Source: LLD-282 sp964395835 (GTDB taxonomy: Bacteria; Pseudomonadota; Gammaproteobacteria; Berkiellales; Berkiellaceae). Taken from it: DNA of 64,000 nt. The stretch spans positions 124,001-188,000 of the forward strand of contig CAYNBJ010000001.1 in the NCBI GenBank assembly GCA_964395835.1, read 5' to 3'. The notes below the pieces were generated by a model, which was not told where the DNA came from, ran no database searches, and saw only the letters and a program-made list of their open reading frames with translations. The position numbers and the translations under genes were made by a program. This document shows positions 9,840 through 19,014 of this stretch, in pieces; the first letter of the stretch is position 1; each line of letters starts with the position of its first letter.

Positions 9840-12650
9840 TTAAATGGATTTGTTTTTATTCGGGATTGGGTAATTGCGCCTCTCGGTGTCCAACAACGAC
9901 TGTGTTTCTTGGAGAGAACTCTGCACCTGTTCGAAAGCTGCAGTCGTTCGATTGTGCGCACGAATCTTCCCCGTAAAAACTAATTGAGCATGATGAGGAG
10001 AGGTCAGCATCGAGACGTAACGTTGGAGCCCTCTCATCAGCGTCATGAGATAGTTGAGCATGTTTTGCAAACTAAAGATTTGTTTCAAGTAGCCTTCTTC
10101 CCGCTTTAAATCTTTCTCATGCAGATATTCATTTGTATCAGACTCACGAACCTCTAAGACTCTCTCAGAACTTGCAATCACATGATAGATAGGTGCTTGT
10201 GGAATGTCCTTTTTCAAATCTTTCTTGCTATTCAATTGCTTGATGCAATCTGCCCTTTCTTTGAGCAATTCGCCTATATCTGAACGAAATGCATCTGTTA
10301 ATGCCTCGTGCCGGTCTTTTGCTAAGTCCTTATTCGAATTGAGGCTCTCTAAAATAAAGAATGCAGTCTGATAGGCCGACACCATTTCTTTGATTTCACG
10401 GTCAATCACTGCGATATTCTCTTTTTGAGGATTTTTCTCAAAAGAAAATTCAAACTCATCCTGTCCTCGCACGTTACTATCTTGAGGACGATTGACAGTG
10501 TAATATGTCCGACCATTCTGTTGGCTCAGTGTAGAATGGCTTTTCATATGAGCGTGTAGTTCTTGATAATAACACGTAAAGGCCTCTGCAAAAGCAGCAT
10601 TATAATCATCAAAATGCTCTTGCTGATTCTCATTAAACTTCTCCCTCAAATCCACTGGCTTATTCTTCAAGTAATCTGTCAGGGAAAACTGCGTATCAAG
10701 GAGAGAATAATGGTAACAGTTATTTGCAGGCCCGATTGCTGATCGCTTAAACCCCTGTTCGTCCAATAGTTTCCGGATTTCTTCTTGAGCATCATTATGT
10801 GCCCTTGCACGATAATCTGTTGTTTCTACAGACCCGAAATCTGAAGCGTTTTCTTGATTTGGAGCTATTTTGTGTTCTTGTTCCTTTTTGAGTGCATCAA
10901 TCTCTTTTACAACCTCTTTTAAAAAGCTCATTTGCAAAGAATCGGCAGCTGTCTTAGGGTCTGTACTAAGCAACTCACCTACTATGAACTGTTTTTGCAA
11001 CTTGAGTATAAACTGTAATAAATCTTGCAATATTATCCCAGTGAATCTTTCCAAGTCTTTAGTGTCTTCAGTGTTGAGGATGTTCAAAACCAAATTTTGC
11101 AAATTCTTTGTGATTATTTCGTCAGATACGCCATTTTTTTTGAAAATTGTGCGCAAGTGGTCAACTCTTTCACAAAAACAATTCCATAACTGCAGTCTTT
11201 TTCGTATTAACTCATCTGCATCTGAATCTTTTTGTGATAATTCGGACAATACGCGTTCCAGAGCAGCGCCCGAATCCATTTTCACTGGGCTTTGCGATGC
11301 TTTTTGTTGTAACTGCGGTAAAATAGAACGTAGTCTGTCTTTTTGAGTTTGATTCGTATTAGCTCCAAGAAGATCGTCTAGCATTTTTGCTTTCTGGTCA
11401 TCAGAGTGTTCCGTAGAATATATATAGTCCCGAATTTTATCTTTTTGGGAAAGCATGTAGCTGTTGTATGGTGCCGTAATCTGGGATCTTAAATCTCTCA
11501 ATAACCCGTCCTGTGTTGATGATTTAAAATTCCTTAAAAAATTCACAAGCGCTTGTTTTAAATCTGAATCGTCAAGATCTACAGCCGCCTCTAAGAATTT
11601 TTCCTCTTCAGCAGAGCCGACCGCAGATTTTAAATACAGCGTGATTTGTTCTTGTTTTTGCTCAAAGAGTTCTTCCGGAACAATTGTTTGGCCTAAGGTG
11701 TTACATACTACTGACACCACAGCATCGCTTGATAAGCGCTGTGGTGATGATTTTTGAGCCTCTAAATCGGTTATGAGATCTTGTGAGAGCTCTGTCTGTG
11801 CAATATTTACAGTGCCTTTTAGTATGGCTTCTTGAATTTCACTAGAGATTCCCATAGCTTGTAAATAGTTCATCAGTTTTGCGTTTTCTTTCCGAATCTG
11901 CTTTGCTCTCTGATCAGAATCCAAACATATACGGGTAGTCCATTTTTTCAGATTCTGCGCAAAATAAATTTGAGCGGGATACTCCAACGCTACGAATTCA
12001 TCCGATTGAACAAAAGCAAACATCTTTTCTATTATGTTGCATTTGTTTGCTATGAGATAGTCGTTTGTGTCGCGCTTTGCGAACTGATCATGGCTCTCAC
12101 TAATCATTCGATAAATCTCATTCAGTAGACGCAGATGACCAAATTCAGTAAAAGCCTCATCTACATGTTGTCGTGATCTTGATATGTCATTTAAACATTT
12201 ATCCGAGAGCTTCAACTTTTCTAGAAGAACTAAGAGTTCTTTTTTTGATTGCTCAACAAAAAGCCCAAGGGGCTTTGTTACGGGGTATGCCTTATCAAAT
12301 TCCTGTAAATGGAGACCTTGCAAAGGATGCGTGACATCAATCTGCTGTTGTTCTCCGCCTGTCACGCCATTGTTTTTCAATCGATAAACTTTGCATTCGA
12401 TATACATCTTGAGATCGGACGATACACTGTTCATGTCCATGAATGGCACGCTATACTCCACATACGGCATTATTGCGTAGCTCTGACCACCCCATTGCAC
12501 TACTCGATACATTTGTTGGTGCCCTGCTCCTTCCTTATATATCATCTCGTTAGCATTGCTTTCTTGTTGAGGGTTCAAAGAAGCAGTCTGCTCACTGGAC
12601 ATTAAACCTTTTTCATCAAGAGCGTTTTTTGAGTCCTCATTACGGTCCAT
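9840..12650 (-). CDS. Giant helical protein, paralogue 1 (unknown)
   Basis: A soluble, charged, mainly helical and coiled-coil-like protein without signal peptide or membrane segment; no family recognised. The frame is open from a TTG at 12689 (949 aa). I prefer the ATG at 12650 because GGAG lies 12 bases upstream and the same arrangement precedes the paralogue. Near residues 61-106 is a small beta-like module ('YRVVQWGGQSYAI', ending 'VYRLKNN') that recurs in the paralogue. Residues about 604-848 are identical to the paralogue; the extreme C-terminus is only similar. Helix pairs of the type 'LQAMGISSEIQEAILKG' recur. It may be a secreted effector or structural protein; this is inference only. 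Confidence 0.65.
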   Translation of the reverse strand: MDRNEDSKNALDEKGLMSSEQTASLNPQQESNANEMIYKEGAGHQQMYRVVQWGGQSYAIMPYVEYSVPFMDMNSVSSDLKMYIECKVYRLKNNGVTGGEQQQIDVTHPLQGLHLQEFDKAYPVTKPLGLFVEQSKKELLVLLEKLKLSDKCLNDISRSRQHVDEAFTEFGHLRLLNEIYRMISESHDQFAKRDTNDYLIANKCNIIEKMFAFVQSDEFVALEYPAQIYFAQNLKKWTTRICLDSDQRAKQIRKENAKLMNYLQAMGISSEIQEAILKGTVNIAQTELSQDLITDLEAQKSSPQRLSSDAVVSVVCNTLGQTIVPEELFEQKQEQITLYLKSAVGSAEEEKFLEAAVDLDDSDLKQALVNFLRNFKSSTQDGLLRDLRSQITAPYNSYMLSQKDKIRDYIYSTEHSDDQKAKMLDDLLGANTNQTQKDRLRSILPQLQQKASQSPVKMDSGAALERVLSELSQKDSDADELIRKRLQLWNCFCERVDHLRTIFKKNGVSDEIITKNLQNLVLNILNTEDTKDLERFTGIILQDLLQFILKLQKQFIVGELLSTDPKTAADSLQMSFLKEVVKEIDALKKEQEHKIAPNQENASDFGSVETTDYRARAHNDAQEEIRKLLDEQGFKRSAIGPANNCYHYSLLDTQFSLTDYLKNKPVDLREKFNENQQEHFDDYNAAFAEAFTCYYQELHAHMKSHSTLSQQNGRTYYTVNRPQDSNVRGQDEFEFSFEKNPQKENIAVIDREIKEMVSAYQTAFFILESLNSNKDLAKDRHEALTDAFRSDIGELLKERADCIKQLNSKKDLKKDIPQAPIYHVIASSERVLEVRESDTNEYLHEKDLKREEGYLKQIFSLQNMLNYLMTLMRGLQRYVSMLTSPHHAQLVFTGKIRAHNRTTAAFEQVQSSLQETQSLLDTERRNYPIPNKNKSI
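10145..10876 (-). repeat. 732-bp direct repeat, copy 1
   Basis: This part of the 949-aa gene matches 13530-14261 in the 1308-aa gene with no difference that I could find by eye. Both sides continue as clearly diverged homologous sequence, so the perfect block has sharp borders inside older homology. The two copies are in the same orientation and 3385 bases apart. Gene conversion or very recent recombination explains it best. Confidence 0.85.
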
Positions 12651-13194
12651 AGCTATAATCATCTCCATTTGTAGAGTTTGCAGAGTCAATCACTATCGCA
12701 TTGACCCTAATAACTCTTCAGATAGGACACATTTTTTAAAAAAAGCATTTTTTGAAAAGAATTTCTCAACTCAGATTCCTAAGATAGGGTTCGTCTAGCA
12801 CTGAGTCTCAGACAAAGAGCAAGCTCTCATTTCAGCACTGGGCTATATTTAAAGAAAAAAGAAGGTTTCGCTATCAGCATGGTTTCATATGTGAGAACCT
12901 TCTGGAACACTCGCTGCATACTGTATCTAAAACGCATTCTTCTCAATTCATTGATTCTTTTATGAGTCTCCTTTGCATTTTTGATCAATACAAAGCCCCT
13001 CATATGAACGTACCCAAATCTTTATTTTAGCCTTTGTATAAAAGTGCATGAATCTTGGCAGAAAGCGAAAAACTTTAAAAGAAATTTTTGAAAGCAACTG
13101 ACTTTTTATCAGTCTTCTGACTGATAAAAAAAAAGAGACCTAGAGGTCTCTTTTTTTTATCCGCAAACTAAAAGTCTCAGGTGCATCCAAGGAC
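12651..13194. other. Intergenic region between the giant paralogues
   Basis: No gene is visible. Bases about 12651-12765 are nearly identical to 17083-17200 upstream of the second giant gene, so both genes share a leader of roughly 110 bases. A terminator (13126-13158) and a copy of the shared 3' tract occupy the right end. The middle (12770-13120) shows nothing I can name. Confidence 0.6.
13126..13158 (-). terminator. Rho-independent terminator of the 1308-aa gene
   Basis: A run of A, then GAGACC, loop TAGA-type, GGTCTC and a run of eight T. It lies just after the stop of the 1308-aa gene and can act in both directions. It corresponds to the terminator at 9745-9773. Confidence 0.85.
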
Positions 13195-16100
13195 TCATCT
13201 CCTGACTCTATTTGGAGTGATGTGAGGTGGGTCTGTTTTTATCTGATCTGATTGTGTTTCTGGTTGAGAAAACAAGCCCTGTGATTTTGTTTTGAGATGA
13301 TTATCCAGCTGTTCTAAAGTAGCAGTCGTACGATTGTGCGCACGAATCTTCCCCGTAAAAATCAATTGAGCATGATGAGAAGAGGTTAGCATCGAGACGT
13401 AGCGTCTGAACCCTCTCGTCAGCCTCATGAGATAGTTGAGCATGTTTTGCCAACTAAAGATTTCTTTCAAGCCGCCTTCTTTCCACTCTAGATCTTTCTC
13501 GCGCACAAGTTGTCCATCTTGCGCATCTGCACGAACCTCTAAGACTCTCTCAGAACTTGCAATCACATGATAGATAGGTGCTTGTGGAATGTCCTTTTTC
13601 AAATCTTTCTTGCTATTCAATTGCTTGATGCAATCTGCCCTTTCTTTGAGCAATTCGCCTATATCTGAACGAAATGCATCTGTTAATGCCTCGTGCCGGT
13701 CTTTTGCTAAGTCCTTATTCGAATTGAGGCTCTCTAAAATAAAGAATGCAGTCTGATAGGCCGACACCATTTCTTTGATTTCACGGTCAATCACTGCGAT
13801 ATTCTCTTTTTGAGGATTTTTCTCAAAAGAAAATTCAAACTCATCCTGTCCTCGCACGTTACTATCTTGAGGACGATTGACAGTGTAATATGTCCGACCA
13901 TTCTGTTGGCTCAGTGTAGAATGGCTTTTCATATGAGCGTGTAGTTCTTGATAATAACACGTAAAGGCCTCTGCAAAAGCAGCATTATAATCATCAAAAT
14001 GCTCTTGCTGATTCTCATTAAACTTCTCCCTCAAATCCACTGGCTTATTCTTCAAGTAATCTGTCAGGGAAAACTGCGTATCAAGGAGAGAATAATGGTA
14101 ACAGTTATTTGCAGGCCCGATTGCTGATCGCTTAAACCCCTGTTCGTCCAATAGTTTCCGGATTTCTTCTTGAGCATCATTATGTGCCCTTGCACGATAA
14201 TCTGTTGTTTCTACAGACCCGAAATCTGAAGCGTTTTCTTGATTTGGAGCTATTTTGTGTTTTTGTTTCTGTTTGAGTGCATCAATCTCTTTTACAACCT
14301 CTGCGAAAAAACTTGCTTCTAATTGATCATGCAACACAGCACCTTTTTCCGTTGTACTTTCGACACTGCGTGTACAGTGTTGGCTCAAAGATTCGACTAC
14401 TTCAATGAATTGCTTTTTTTGGTCAGAAGGGGCCTTGGCCGCAAACTCCTTACTCAAAATCTTCTGGATCTCTTGCGTTAATTGTGTGTGAGCTATACCT
14501 CCCTGCTTGATAATTTTATCAATCTCAGCAATATTTTCATAAATAGCAGTAACGTCTTTCATTTTTCTTTCTATTGCCAGCGGTCTTTGGAACACACCGC
14601 GCTTATCAAGGTCACTGTGTACTTCTGACATTTCTCCTGCACTTACACTAAGCGCAGCTTTGACTATAGCATCTTTCTCTTCCTCGGTAAGTCCCATAGA
14701 TGTTAAATGTGCACTGAGCTGTTTTTTGTATCTTTCAACATTCTCAATCCAACTCCCTGCAGAGTTCTCTACGACATAATCTGCCATTGCATCCAAAATA
14801 TATAATTGTTCTGAAGGATTTTTTGATGCTATGTCTTTGATTTGGTCTCTGATTGCCGTCACTGGTAAGCTGGTCTTTTCGAGCCTGCTCTCTATGAGAG
14901 CAATTTTTTGAAAAACTTCCTTCAACATGCACAAGTTCTTATATGCGTCATATGGTGATGCGGCTTTTGAAATGAATATGTCTATCTCTTGTTCTGAGAA
15001 ATGATACGGCATTTTCATTAACTTCTCTTTTTCTTGCGCAATCAGCACGCTGTATAGAGCATTTGAATGGTAGTTCTGATCCTTAAGCTGATTCTGAATG
15101 TCCTTTTGTATATCACAGTCCTGAGCATTATTTACCAGCTTCCGTCTTCCTGTCCAGTCTCTTTCAATCCTATACAGTACCAAATTCATGTCAAAACCCC
15201 AACTTCTATTAACGATCTCCGTCTTTACGGCATAATCCTGATCGTTGTAATTCACGATGATATAATCATCGCCCAAGTCACGAATTTTCTTCATATCAAT
15301 TTTGAATGCGGTTGAGTTTAGAATCGACGCACACCGATCCTGGACTGCCTTTAAGTCTGGACTTGACTTGCTGAGCGTTTGATTTAAATCAACCAAAAGA
15401 GCATATGTTTTTTCTTGATCTGCATGGGGTTGCTTCAATATTTGGATTATTGCGTCTTTTAACTCTGAGTATTGCGGTATCGTCTTTGCGTTGTTCTCTA
15501 AAAGTGAAATGAGCTTGTATTTTTCAGACTCAATCCAATTGGAGAAAAGGGTCTGTTTGAGCTCTTGAACACATTTCTCCCGAAAAGCAGAATCATCAAC
15601 ATCGGACTGTATCTGAGAGAGAGTGGTTAATAATTTATCACACGTAGCAATGATTGCTTTTCTCTGTTCATGAGTTAACGGTTCACAAAAATCCAGCTTA
15701 AGAAGTGGTCCGAGCAATAATTCTATTTGCTGAGAATTTATACTGTCAGAGATAGCCTTAACCTTTTTATAAATAGAGCAAAGAAATTCAATTTTTTGAT
15801 TTTTTGCATATTGCTCTTTGAACCAACCACTCTGGCTCTCTGTGAACAATGAAATCTCTTCTGGCTGTACACTTGCAGCTTTGGTTAATATTTCTGTACG
15901 CCGAACGTCTGAGAGGGGTATATTTTTTAAATCAGACTCGAGTTCTCTTTGCACACATCTCCACCCCATCTGTAAATTAGAGAGTTTCTCTAAAAGCTGC
16001 AACTTTTCTTGCAAAGTTTCGAGTGTAACGTTGTTTTTGAGAGCCTCTATGAGCTGCAATGTGATTTCATCACTATCTTTTCCCCAAGCACGATATTGAT

Positions 16101-17082
16101 TATAAATTGCTTTATAAAATACTAAATGGAGATATTGGAGATATTCTAATGATAAATCATTGTCCCCTTTTTCTAAAGCCATAGTTTCATCGATGCGATT
16201 TCGGATAATGTTCTCTATTTTAGCCAGATTGCTTTCGGGTTTTTCAGTCCTGTCTTGAGAGCTTTGAAATTTTTGATTAAGTTCTTTTTTTAGGTCATCC
16301 CTCCACTTACTGTACAATTGCTTTGCCTGCGCGGTAGAACGCTCAGCAGATTGAAGAGATGCAAGAATGACATTTTTTTCATCATCAGTCGCCTCTCTTT
16401 CGTATTGTATGCATTTTTTATCATACAGCTGTACCCTGCACTGGCGACGTTGAGTCTGGTGATCAAACGCCTCCGCGACATAATAAGTCTGCCCCTGATA
16501 CCGCACAAACATATGTTCTTTCTGCTCTATGCTGCCTGGATCCGTAATAATGACGCGATTTGCGACACTCGGTAAGTGAGTGCTTTGCAAAAAATCAGAT
16601 ATGGCGTTTTGATCTGGTTCTGGTGAAGTGCTGTTCAGCATCTCATTCAATTTAACCAAATTGTTCAATTCTTCTGCCAATGCGTTCACTTTGTCATCTG
16701 AAGTGCTCTCTGTTTTTTCCGATGTTGAGGGTTCATTGGACATTGAGTTTATGGATTTTATCCATTTTTTTTGATCTAAACTCTCAATGAGTCGTGTTGT
16801 CTGTCTTCGAATGAACGTTTCAAAAAGAAAGCTTTGCAAGTATGAGGATGCGCGGGTACTACTAGATTCTGGCTTATCATCCTTCTTACGCACGTACCAT
16901 TGAATACTCTTATCATTCTCTCTCTTTTCCAGCGTCGCTAACATGGCTTTACCATCCAGCGTATATTCGAAGGTCCGATCATATTCTTTATTTTGAGCTA
17001 TGTTTGTGCCCCCATCCACAGGATTCACAGGCCCTTCAAATCCTTGAGGGTGTTTGCTTGCTTGGTCTTCATGATGGTTCAT
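13195..17082 (-). CDS. Giant helical protein, paralogue 2 (unknown)
   Basis: The frame is open from a TTG at 17121 (1308 aa); the ATG at 17082 has the better ribosome binding site (GGAG). No family recognised. It is soluble, rich in Lys, Glu, Gln and Leu, with long predicted helices. A short beta-like module appears three times: residues 49-80, 203-240 ('HMFVRYQGQTYYVAE') and about 612-650 ('YIIVNYNDQDYAVK', ending 'LVLYRIERDW'). Helix pairs such as 'LTSMGLTEEEKDAIVKAA' and 'LSDVRRTEILTKAASV' recur between them. Residues about 953-1197 are identical to the 949-aa protein. The modular build suggests growth by internal duplication; a role towards a host is only a guess. Confidence 0.65.
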   Translation of the reverse strand: MNHHEDQASKHPQGFEGPVNPVDGGTNIAQNKEYDRTFEYTLDGKAMLATLEKRENDKSIQWYVRKKDDKPESSSTRASSYLQSFLFETFIRRQTTRLIESLDQKKWIKSINSMSNEPSTSEKTESTSDDKVNALAEELNNLVKLNEMLNSTSPEPDQNAISDFLQSTHLPSVANRVIITDPGSIEQKEHMFVRYQGQTYYVAEAFDHQTQRRQCRVQLYDKKCIQYEREATDDEKNVILASLQSAERSTAQAKQLYSKWRDDLKKELNQKFQSSQDRTEKPESNLAKIENIIRNRIDETMALEKGDNDLSLEYLQYLHLVFYKAIYNQYRAWGKDSDEITLQLIEALKNNVTLETLQEKLQLLEKLSNLQMGWRCVQRELESDLKNIPLSDVRRTEILTKAASVQPEEISLFTESQSGWFKEQYAKNQKIEFLCSIYKKVKAISDSINSQQIELLLGPLLKLDFCEPLTHEQRKAIIATCDKLLTTLSQIQSDVDDSAFREKCVQELKQTLFSNWIESEKYKLISLLENNAKTIPQYSELKDAIIQILKQPHADQEKTYALLVDLNQTLSKSSPDLKAVQDRCASILNSTAFKIDMKKIRDLGDDYIIVNYNDQDYAVKTEIVNRSWGFDMNLVLYRIERDWTGRRKLVNNAQDCDIQKDIQNQLKDQNYHSNALYSVLIAQEKEKLMKMPYHFSEQEIDIFISKAASPYDAYKNLCMLKEVFQKIALIESRLEKTSLPVTAIRDQIKDIASKNPSEQLYILDAMADYVVENSAGSWIENVERYKKQLSAHLTSMGLTEEEKDAIVKAALSVSAGEMSEVHSDLDKRGVFQRPLAIERKMKDVTAIYENIAEIDKIIKQGGIAHTQLTQEIQKILSKEFAAKAPSDQKKQFIEVVESLSQHCTRSVESTTEKGAVLHDQLEASFFAEVVKEIDALKQKQKHKIAPNQENASDFGSVETTDYRARAHNDAQEEIRKLLDEQGFKRSAIGPANNCYHYSLLDTQFSLTDYLKNKPVDLREKFNENQQEHFDDYNAAFAEAFTCYYQELHAHMKSHSTLSQQNGRTYYTVNRPQDSNVRGQDEFEFSFEKNPQKENIAVIDREIKEMVSAYQTAFFILESLNSNKDLAKDRHEALTDAFRSDIGELLKERADCIKQLNSKKDLKKDIPQAPIYHVIASSERVLEVRADAQDGQLVREKDLEWKEGGLKEIFSWQNMLNYLMRLTRGFRRYVSMLTSSHHAQLIFTGKIRAHNRTTATLEQLDNHLKTKSQGLFSQPETQSDQIKTDPPHITPNRVRR
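13530..14261 (-). repeat. 732-bp direct repeat, copy 2
   Basis: Counterpart of 10145-10876, apparently identical base for base, encoding about 245 shared residues that include 'NNCYHYSLLDTQFSLTDYL'. Recombination between the copies would delete 3385 bases and fuse the two giant genes in frame. Confidence 0.85.
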
Positions 17083-17121
17083 AGTCATAATCATCTCCAT
17101 TTGTAGAGTTTGCAGAGTCAA

Positions 17122-17628
17122 TCACTATCGCATTGACCCTAATAACTCTTCAGATAGGACACATTTTTAAAAAAAGCATTTTTTTGAAAAAAATTTCTCA
17201 ACACACACTCTTGTTTTGATAAACCAAATTTTTCTGCCACCTGCCGCCATTGTTTTAGACCCGATGCCACTGCCACTTCTTTATAAAACATCTATCCTGA
17301 CATATAGGGGCATGAGGAATGTATCTTGGATGATATTTTACTGTCCTGAATAAGGCCTGAGAATAGGGATGATCATCTCTTACAGATGGTGATTCTAATC
17401 TCCCAATCTTTTCAGCGTGACAAGCATTGTCGCACCTTTCATCGGCGCGCGATTATCTAAATGTAGAATCAACTGTAATTACGCTGATTCATGAGCAGCC
17501 TGGTGCATCTCAGCTTTCATTGATACAAATCATCTCAATCACAGCATGTTGTGATACTGGCGATATTTTATTAAGTGCACGAAAATATTAACAATAAATA
17601 GTAAATATGTGCACTTAAATCAAGCAAA
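17122..17628. other. Gene-free region upstream of the AbiEi remnant
   Basis: About 500 bases. The left end continues the leader shared with the 949-aa gene (to about 17200). The right end holds the inverted repeat 17571-17618. Nothing else is recognised. Confidence 0.5.
17571..17618 (+). promoter_or_regulatory. Inverted repeat, probable antitoxin operator
   Basis: TTAAGTGCAC at 17571-17580 and its exact inverse GTGCACTTAA at 17609-17618 are separated by 28 very AT-rich bases, ending 11 bases before the start codon of the AbiEi-like pseudogene. AbiEi-family antitoxins are known to repress their own promoter by binding inverted repeats, so this is likely the old operator. Inference from position and symmetry. 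Confidence 0.55.
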
Positions 17629-18082
17629 ATGAACCGAACTGCTGCCACAAATGTCCTAAGACTCCTCGACAAACAAAATAAATTTTTGTTTACGAAGCAC
17701 GATCTTAGAAAATGGTTTCCCTTGGATACCCCAAAAACCTTTGATGCTGTCTGAAAAAGGATGGTTAAGGATCATTTGCTGAAATGGGTGTGCCATAACG
17801 TGTATTTGAACCCACACGCCCAATCCATGGATTATGGTTATACCATCGAACATGTGGCTAAAATTCTCAGACGGGGAGAGTACAATGATGTTAGTTTAGA
17901 ATCTTTATTGGCTGAATATGGTGTTATCTCTCAAATCCCAATCGATCGCCTAACCGTTATCACTCCTGGAAGAACGGGTAAATACACAACCAAATACGGT
18001 GTTATTGAATTCACACACCAAACGGCTCTTTTCTGAGATCATTCCCCATTTAATTAAAGATCATCGTAGACCTTTACATATT
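17629..18082 (+). pseudogene. AbiEi-family antitoxin, broken
   Basis: Reading from ATG 17629, an N-terminal winged-helix-like segment ('NKFLFTKHDLRKWFP') runs into a TGA at 17752-17754 and then continues in the same frame ('KRMVKDHLLKWVCHNVYLNP', 'SLESLLAEYGVISQIP', 'ITPGRTGKYTTKYGVIEFTH'). This pattern fits the AbiEi / DUF6088 antitoxin-type regulators of type IV toxin-antitoxin systems. After 'EFTH' the frame is lost, and a neighbouring frame continues plausibly ('HTKRLFSEIIPHLIKDHRR'). The insertion sequence then cuts the gene at 18083. So there is a nonsense mutation, a frameshift and an IS truncation. No AbiEii toxin gene is visible nearby. Confidence 0.7.
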
Positions 18083-18104
18083 AGACCTCTTGCATAACTA
18101 GCTA

Positions 18105-18455
18105 TCACGATAATTCCATGTTATAAATAGCTGCAATTAAATTGAATCTCAGTCCAAATCTCTTTCGTCTGTTTCTATAGTTGTCAGATATGATTTTAAA
18201 TCGTTTAATCATACCGATAAGATTTTCATTTGCCACTCTTTTTCTGGCAAGCTCTTGATTTTTAATCCTGTCTTCTCGTGTCAAAGGTGTTTTCTTTGTC
18301 TTCTTTTTGGGTAATTCAGATTGAATATGCAGCTTTTGTATGCCCTGATACCCCGTGTCTGTAATCACTCTTATATCAGGATTGATTCTTATGCTCGATT
18401 CTTTGAATAGCCGAAAATCATGACGTTTTCCATTTGTAAAAGCAGTGCAAATCAC
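18105..18455 (-). CDS. IS5-like transposase, C-terminal part (orfB)
   Basis: The 116-aa frame from an internal ATG holds the DDE nuclease part ('AFTNGKRHDFRLFKESS', 'VITDTGYQGIQ') and the C-terminal 'RRKRFGLRFNLIAAIYNMEL'. The frame is open further upstream and includes 'FYSGKKRRHTLKTQLV', the usual continuation after the first catalytic Asp of IS5-type enzymes. That shows that orfB is made as a fusion with orfA by a frame change near an eight-A run, rather than from its own ATG. Confidence 0.8.
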   Translation of the reverse strand: MICTAFTNGKRHDFRLFKESSIRINPDIRVITDTGYQGIQKLHIQSELPKKKTKKTPLTREDRIKNQELARKRVANENLIGMIKRFKIISDNYRNRRKRFGLRFNLIAAIYNMELS

Positions 18456-18537
18456 TTGCTTTGTTTTCTTAGCTACAACGAGTTGGGTCTTTAAAGTATG
18501 CCTTCTCTTCTTTCCAGAATAAAAGCGTTTCTGATGA

Positions 18538-18963
18538 TTATTTATGCGCTTTTTGTTCTTGAACCTTATTTTTTTTAGGACGCTCTATCGGCGTCTGTGT
18601 TGCGTCAATCAGCACAACTTCATAATCCATATCACTTTTAAGTAATGCTTTTCGACCAGGCAAAGCAAAATCAGGGTGCTTAATCAGAGTCTCTTCTATC
18701 CATTTAATCTTTCTATAACAACGACTTTCTGATATTCCATACGAAGAAGCGACATGAAAGTATGCGTGATACTCTCTGAGGTATTCCAAAGCCATCAAGA
18801 GCCTATCTTCCATCGCTAAGGTATTGGGTTTTCGCCCTCGTGCTTTTTTATTTTTTTCGGCCTCTTTGAGTATGTCTATTATCTTTTGAAATGTAGATTT
18901 TTTTACCCCGCTTAATCTACGAAACTCTTCATCTTTATAAGATTTTATTTTTTCGTATTTCAT
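18538..18963 (-). CDS. IS5-like transposase, N-terminal part (orfA)
   Basis: A 141-aa protein with the helix-turn-helix-like DNA-binding start ('FRRLSGVKKSTFQKIIDILK'), 'YFHVASSYGISESRCYRKIK' and the first catalytic Asp in 'VVLIDATQTPIERPKK'. It ends shortly after an A8 run where a shift of reading frame would lead into orfB. An identical copy is at 36639-37064. Confidence 0.85.
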   Translation of the reverse strand: MKYEKIKSYKDEEFRRLSGVKKSTFQKIIDILKEAEKNKKARGRKPNTLAMEDRLLMALEYLREYHAYFHVASSYGISESRCYRKIKWIEETLIKHPDFALPGRKALLKSDMDYEVVLIDATQTPIERPKKNKVQEQKAHK

Positions 18964-19014
18964 ATCAACTTCTCTATTGCATCTCTAAGAGAGATGTAAC
19001 CCCTATTCTTTCGG

